Shown here in pieces: positions 5,369-9,172 of a stretch of DNA of 9,172 bases. The stretch spans positions 1-9,172 of the forward strand of contig JAPPOW010000182.1 in NCBI GenBank assembly GCA_028817775.1, read 5' to 3'. Under the pieces are notes generated by a model. That model did no database searches and had not been told where the DNA came from. It saw only the letters and a program-made list of their open reading frames with translations. How positions within the stretch are numbered: position 1 is the stretch's first letter; each line of letters starts with the position of its first letter. This stretch comes from Candidatus Melainabacteria bacterium. Its GTDB lineage: Bacteria > Cyanobacteriota > Vampirovibrionia > LMEP-6097. Position numbers and translations under genes: made by a program.

Positions 5369-5941
5369 ATGGCTCGATTTTGCTTGATTTTAGTGATATT
5401 TTTTGGCTTTTTAGCCCCAGTAGAGGCAGCTGCTGGTATTAGCGCTCTCAGGCAGATGTTGCAGCAACGCAGCTCAGAGCCTAAGCTTTATGTGCCGGAA
5501 TTCGTATTTATAGATCAGGAAATAAGGGTTCTTGTCCAGGCGCCGGGTGCAAAGAAGATTGAGCTCTACGGCTCTAATGAAGCTGGACAGCTGCAGCTCA
5601 AGGGGGTTGAGACCCGTCTAGGACCTGATTACCGTAAGCTTGGTGAAGCCAGTAGTAGTGATGGTGATATGCGTAAGGAGTTTGTGGTTAAACTTGATCC
5701 GGAGAAAGATCAAGCCTTGATTGATAAGTTCTATATCTTTGAAGCTTTGGTGAGCTATCAAGATCCGGTCACTGGTCAAGAGCATTGGCGCAATGCTAAT
5801 TACTTTGGCTCTAATGCTAATTTTTCAAACAATAATGCAGTGAAGATTATGCCTCAGCCTGAGAGTAAACGCGATGTTGCAGCGATGGCTCGTTCAATGA
5901 TTCCGGGTTTGATGCCAAAACAATCTCAGGGCGGATTTTAA
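5369..5941 (+). CDS. secreted or periplasmic protein of unknown function
   Basis: A 190-residue protein not assignable to a known family. Residues 1-20 form a typical Sec signal peptide: a short basic start (MAR), a hydrophobic core FCLILVIFFGFLA, then PVEA before an Ala. Signal peptidase I cleavage is likely after Ala20 or Ala22, and no lipobox Cys is present. The mature part (about 168 residues) has a short helix (ISALRQMLQQR). A beta-rich middle follows (about 40-145, for example EIRVLVQAPGAKKIELYG), perhaps an immunoglobulin-like sandwich. The C-terminal tail is polar and rich in Met, Gln and Asn. It probably acts outside the cytoplasmic membrane. It is the first gene of an apparent three-gene transcript with the GTG-start unknown gene and argS. 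The TATAAT box just upstream supports the start. Confidence 0.8.
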   Translation: MARFCLILVIFFGFLAPVEAAAGISALRQMLQQRSSEPKLYVPEFVFIDQEIRVLVQAPGAKKIELYGSNEAGQLQLKGVETRLGPDYRKLGEASSSDGDMRKEFVVKLDPEKDQALIDKFYIFEALVSYQDPVTGQEHWRNANYFGSNANFSNNNAVKIMPQPESKRDVAAMARSMIPGLMPKQSQGGF

Positions 5942-5944
5942 TTA

Positions 5945-7120
5945 GTGGATTACTATTCAAATACCAGATTAGAAGAGTTTGATAGATACGTTGAGTTTCT
6001 TGGTGCAAGTTATGGTGACTCAATCAAATCTGCGCGCCATGTTTTTGTAGATCTTGACGAATATATTTTTCCATCAAGCACCAATCGTAAACAAAATTTC
6101 TTGGATCATAGTTTGAGTTTACAAGAACTCAATCTTCGTTTCAATCGACTGCTGGCTGAATTTGCAGAGCATGATACTCAGTATCCTGAATACAAACAGC
6201 AGCGCTATCTTACCGTTAATCTGCATGAGATCAAAGCAAACTACGATGAAGATTTTTATCGTTGGTCTTACTACAATCATAAGTTTGCATCTTCTCAGGG
6301 ACAGGATCAGGCGGCAATGCATGAGTGGCATAAATTAGAATCAAGGCTTGATACCGACAAGCTGGCTCGCTTTAAAGCTTTGCGTGAAACTAATCTTTCT
6401 TTCTACTTGCATGTCATTAATAATTTTCAGTTCTTCACCAAGATTAATTTTGTAGGTTTGCCTCATCAGGCTCGTAATGAAACTAAGTTTGGTTTGGATA
6501 TTGCTGAGGAGCAATATATAACTAAATCGATTCGTGAGAATCAAGCCCAGGGTATTTGTAGTTTGCTTGATCATGGTTTAGGTGATCCCGTGCTCAATTT
6601 GTTGCGTGAACCGGTATCAAAGTTGAAACTCAAAACTCATATTCTTGCTAACTCTCGTAAGCTCAATAAATATTTATTGTTGGATATTAAATCCTTGCTA
6701 GCTCATCTTGGTATTGCTGAGACTAGTATTGAAGATTGTGATTTTGTATTTTTGATTAATGATTTGGATCTTTTGAGTGTGATCCCTGAAGTTAATACTG
6801 ATAAACCAATTGCTACAGTGGATTTGAGTCAGGAATCAACCCCTAATTATTCATATATGCTCTTGCGTGATGATGGTTTTGAGCAGGTCGTTGGTTACGC
6901 TAAGAAGTGCAAGTATGAGACTGCAGTTGCTGCGATGTGCCGAGCACTTTGCTGTGCGGCTATGAGTTTTGTGCGAGAAGCTCAATTTGCAGAGCAGATT
7001 GCGATAAACTATATGGACGATTATTTCATTCCTCTGTCCAAAGCAGTTGGTAAGGATTTGAGTGATTTTCAAACTTCAATTGATTTGATGACTGAAAAAT
7101 TAGAAAAGAAAGATGCTTAA
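5945..7120 (+). CDS. hypothetical protein, 391 residues, GTG start
   Basis: I do not recognise this protein. It starts at GTG, three bases after the previous stop codon, with a purine-rich AGGGCGGA about ten bases upstream, so translation is probably coupled. No signal peptide or membrane segment is visible, so it is likely cytoplasmic. The N-terminal part is acidic and aromatic. Residues 31-43 read RHVFVDLDEYIFP, a beta-strand followed by an Asp-x-Asp-Glu, which could bind metal but is not diagnostic. A second strand and acidic turn is DFVFLINDLDLL (266-277). A Cys cluster lies at 322-337 (C322, C332, C336, C337), and the C-terminus (338-391) is helical. Its last eight bases overlap the start of argS (ATGCTTAA), so the two are expressed together. 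Confidence 0.78.
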   Translation: MDYYSNTRLEEFDRYVEFLGASYGDSIKSARHVFVDLDEYIFPSSTNRKQNFLDHSLSLQELNLRFNRLLAEFAEHDTQYPEYKQQRYLTVNLHEIKANYDEDFYRWSYYNHKFASSQGQDQAAMHEWHKLESRLDTDKLARFKALRETNLSFYLHVINNFQFFTKINFVGLPHQARNETKFGLDIAEEQYITKSIRENQAQGICSLLDHGLGDPVLNLLREPVSKLKLKTHILANSRKLNKYLLLDIKSLLAHLGIAETSIEDCDFVFLINDLDLLSVIPEVNTDKPIATVDLSQESTPNYSYMLLRDDGFEQVVGYAKKCKYETAVAAMCRALCCAAMSFVREAQFAEQIAINYMDDYFIPLSKAVGKDLSDFQTSIDLMTEKLEKKDA

Positions 7121-8882
7121 AGACAGAATAGAAGAACTTGTAAAAGAAGCGCTTGCTAAAAATCTAGAGCAGGGTAGTTTGGGTGAGCTTGCTGCAGTAC
7201 CAGATGTGGTGCCAGTTGAGTTGCCCAAAAATCCAGAGCATGGTGATAGAGCAATTAGCATCGCAATGAAATTAGCTAAGGAAGCGAAGATTGCACCAAG
7301 GGCGATTGCTGAGGCTATTGTCGATAAGCTTGATGGACAAGCCTTCTCTAAAGTAGATATTGCAGGTCCTGGATTTATTAATTTGGTTATCGATTGGTCT
7401 TTATTAGAGGATTTGGTAGCGCAGGTTCATAGCCAAGACCAGGACTTTGGCAAGGTGCCTGCTGCTGAACGTGCTGATCAGAGTTTTGAATCGGTGATTG
7501 TCGAGTATGTCTCTGCTAATCCAACTGGTGACTTGCACTTGGGACATGGACGTCAAGCTGTGCTTGGCAGCGCGCTAGTGAATCTATTACGCTCCGCTGG
7601 ATATAAGGCAAGCTCTGAATTTTATATCAACGATGCTGGCGTGCAAATGAGTAAGCTAGCTAATTCAGCTCGTGAAGCTTTGATGGTGCATCGTGGCAAA
7701 CTCAAGGCTGAGAAATATGATGATGAGAATAATTATCCGCTGGCTGCAATGCAAGAGATTGTAGAAGAGCTTGACGGCAAGGTGCCTGAGGATTATGATC
7801 CAGAGGTTTGTAAACTTGCTGCTAAAGAAATATATTTAGCCCAACAGAAAGAAATATTGTCAGAAGCCAAAGTTGAGTTTGAAACTTGGTACTCTGAATT
7901 AGAACACCTGCATAATGGTGATGAAACCAAGGTTGATAAAATCTGTCAGCAGCTGAAAGAAGCTGGCTATGCTTATGATAAGGATGGCGCACTGTGGTTC
8001 AAGGCTCAAGAATTTGGTGATGAACGTGACCGGGTTTTGCGTAAGGCTGATGGTTACTATACTTACTTAGCTGCTGACCTGGCTTATCATCAGGATAAAT
8101 TTGCCAGAGCAGATCGTTTGATTAATCTTTGGGGTGCTGATCACCACGGACAGATCCCTGGTATCAAGGGTGCACTGCAGGCCTTGGGAAATGATGCAGC
8201 CAGTTTAGAGATAGTTTTGATGCAGATGGTTTCACTGACCAAGGCCGGGGTGGAAGTTAAGATGTCCAAACGCTCAGGTAATTTTGTTACTGTACGTGAG
8301 TTGATTGAAGAAGTTGGCGTTGACGCCTTTCGTTATTTCTTAGTCGAGAGTCAGGCTAATAATAGAATTGTGTTTGATCTGGAGCTCGCTGCTAAGCAAG
8401 ACAAGGATAACCCTGTTTACTATGTACAGTACGCGCATGCTAGATCATGTGGAGTTCTGCGTAATTTAACTCAAGAGCAGCCTGATCAGGCTAGCCTGGC
8501 TGGCTCTCAAGTCGCTAAGGCTTTGCTCACCCAGGATGAGTATCAAACTTGGCTCAACGATTTCAAAACTAATTCTGGCTTGTTTGCTCAAGCCTTCGCT
8601 GATTTAAATAAAGAAGAACTAGCTTCAACTAAGGCTTTGATTTTGGCATTGGCTAATTTCCCTGAGGAAATCAAAGATGCAGCAGCGAGTTACTCTCCAT
8701 ACAAGATTGCAAATTACATCAAAGAACTAGCTGCCTTGTTTCATCAGTTCTATACTCACAATAGAGTGATCAATGACAATCAAGATTTGATGAAGGCTCG
8801 TGTATCACTAGTTGCTGCAACTCAAAAAGTTTTGCGTAATGCTTTAAATATTTTGGCTATTGATGCACCTGAACGTATGTAA
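7113..8882 (+). CDS. argS: arginyl-tRNA synthetase
   Basis: A cytoplasmic class I synthetase that charges tRNA-Arg with arginine using ATP. Its 589 residues fit the family. Residues about 1-95 form the N-terminal additional domain that contacts the tRNA D-loop (LPKNPEHGDRAISIAMKLA at 37-55). The Rossmann catalytic core carries YVSANPTGDLHLGHGR (132-147) with HIGH motif HLGH at 142-145. It also carries VKMSKRSGNFV (382-392), the KMSKS loop in the KMSKR form common in ArgRS. The DALR anticodon-binding domain runs from about 434 (VYYVQYAHARSCGVLRNL) to the end. The start overlaps the preceding gene by eight bases; only a purine-rich AGAAAAGAAAG serves as ribosome binding site. A long hairpin begins two bases after the stop codon and may stabilise or end the transcript. 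Confidence 0.98.
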   Translation: MLKDRIEELVKEALAKNLEQGSLGELAAVPDVVPVELPKNPEHGDRAISIAMKLAKEAKIAPRAIAEAIVDKLDGQAFSKVDIAGPGFINLVIDWSLLEDLVAQVHSQDQDFGKVPAAERADQSFESVIVEYVSANPTGDLHLGHGRQAVLGSALVNLLRSAGYKASSEFYINDAGVQMSKLANSAREALMVHRGKLKAEKYDDENNYPLAAMQEIVEELDGKVPEDYDPEVCKLAAKEIYLAQQKEILSEAKVEFETWYSELEHLHNGDETKVDKICQQLKEAGYAYDKDGALWFKAQEFGDERDRVLRKADGYYTYLAADLAYHQDKFARADRLINLWGADHHGQIPGIKGALQALGNDAASLEIVLMQMVSLTKAGVEVKMSKRSGNFVTVRELIEEVGVDAFRYFLVESQANNRIVFDLELAAKQDKDNPVYYVQYAHARSCGVLRNLTQEQPDQASLAGSQVAKALLTQDEYQTWLNDFKTNSGLFAQAFADLNKEELASTKALILALANFPEEIKDAAASYSPYKIANYIKELAALFHQFYTHNRVINDNQDLMKARVSLVAATQKVLRNALNILAIDAPERM

Positions 8883-8883
8883 G

Positions 8884-8977
8884 CCGACTGTCATCCTGAG
8901 GAGCGTAGCGACGTCAGGATCTCTCTGGTTCCACAATGAGGTCCTGACGTCGCTACGCTCCTCAGGATGACAGTCGG
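8884..8977. repeat. long hairpin with 36-bp perfect arms after argS
   Basis: The left arm 8884-8919 (CCGACTGTCATCCTGAGGAG, continuing to TCAGGA) is the exact reverse complement of 8942-8977. A T-G wobble and three more pairs extend the stem to about 40 bp around a loop of about 14 bases. It belongs to the same TGTCATCCTGA...AGGATCT family as the rpsL-rpsG spacer copy. It starts two bases after the argS stop codon. No T-run follows, so it is not a standard intrinsic terminator, but the folded RNA would be very stable. Confidence 0.9.
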
Positions 8978-9172
8978 GTAAGCGCTCCTCAGGATGACAG
9001 TCGGGTAAGCGCTCCTCAGGATGACAGTCGGGTAAGCGCTCCTCAGGATGACAGTCGGGTAAGCGCTCCTCAGGATGACAGTCGGGTAAGCGCTCCTCAG
9101 GATGACAGTCGGGTAAGCGCTCCTCAGGATGACAGTCGGGTAAGCGCTCCTCAGGATGACAGTCGGGTAAGC
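8956..9172. repeat. 27-bp tandem repeat array, at least eight identical units
   Basis: Units of 27 bases begin with CGCTCCTCAGGATGACAGTC and end with GGGTAAG. They start at 8956, 8983, 9010, 9037, 9064, 9091, 9118 and 9145. The first base of a ninth unit is the last base of the window, so the array is cut by the window edge. All complete units appear identical. The first 22 bases of the first unit (8956-8977) are the end of the right arm of the preceding hairpin, so the array looks like an amplification of that arm plus GTAAG. There are no spacers between units. Confidence 0.95.

Noticed and set aside
6119..7072. Minus-strand ORFs opposite the 391-residue gene (6119-6331, 6341-6574, 6851-7072)
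   Set aside because: They are shadows of the plus-strand gene. They have no promoter or ribosome site, and their compositions look like reverse-strand artefacts.
8956..9172. CRISPR array
   Set aside because: The 27-bp units follow each other without any spacer, and no cas gene is in the window. It is a direct tandem repeat.

Overview
The window is chromosomal DNA of a bacterium that uses the standard bacterial code. It holds mostly housekeeping genes, with three kinds of inverted-repeat DNA in the gaps. Taxonomy cannot be fixed from this alone. The S12 and S7 proteins are clearly bacterial. Several S12 stretches, such as RKQGRSKYGTKR near the C-terminus, recall cyanobacterial homologues, so a non-photosynthetic relative of Cyanobacteria is one possibility (low confidence).

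Layout. A tRNA-His gene (minus strand, 24-100) diverges from an unrecognised 208-residue ORF (213-839). That ORF converges on a minus-strand signalling pair that overlaps by 13 nt: a soluble PAS sensor histidine kinase (2100-3212) followed by a receiver / GGDEF-like / receiver protein (847-2112). Upstream on the same strand are rpe (3375-4181), rpsG (4350-4826) and rpsL (4880-5263). A plus-strand operon diverges from rpsL: a secreted protein of unknown function (5369-5941), a 391-residue unknown protein starting at GTG (5945-7120), and argS (7113-8882), which overlaps it by 8 nt. The last 290 bases hold a long hairpin with 36-bp perfect arms that runs into at least eight identical 27-bp tandem repeats, and the array continues past the window edge.

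Themes. (1) The kinase has all its catalytic boxes, but its neighbour has Glu instead of the phosphoacceptor Asp in both receiver-like domains, and a degenerate GGDEF motif (GRDSF). It looks like a phosphorylation-independent or phosphomimetic scaffold. (2) Several first-in-transcript genes have a good -10 box only 6-10 nt before the start codon and no Shine-Dalgarno sequence, which points to leaderless or nearly leaderless mRNAs. The internal response-regulator gene has a strong AGGAGG instead. (3) Repeats: one family (TGTCATCCTGA...AGGATCT) occurs both between rpsL and rpsG and after argS, and two other large palindromes lie before rpe and before the kinase gene.

No defence system, CRISPR array, transposase or phage gene is visible. 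The most unusual items are the degenerate signalling protein, the hairpin-derived tandem array, and the two unknown genes co-transcribed with argS.
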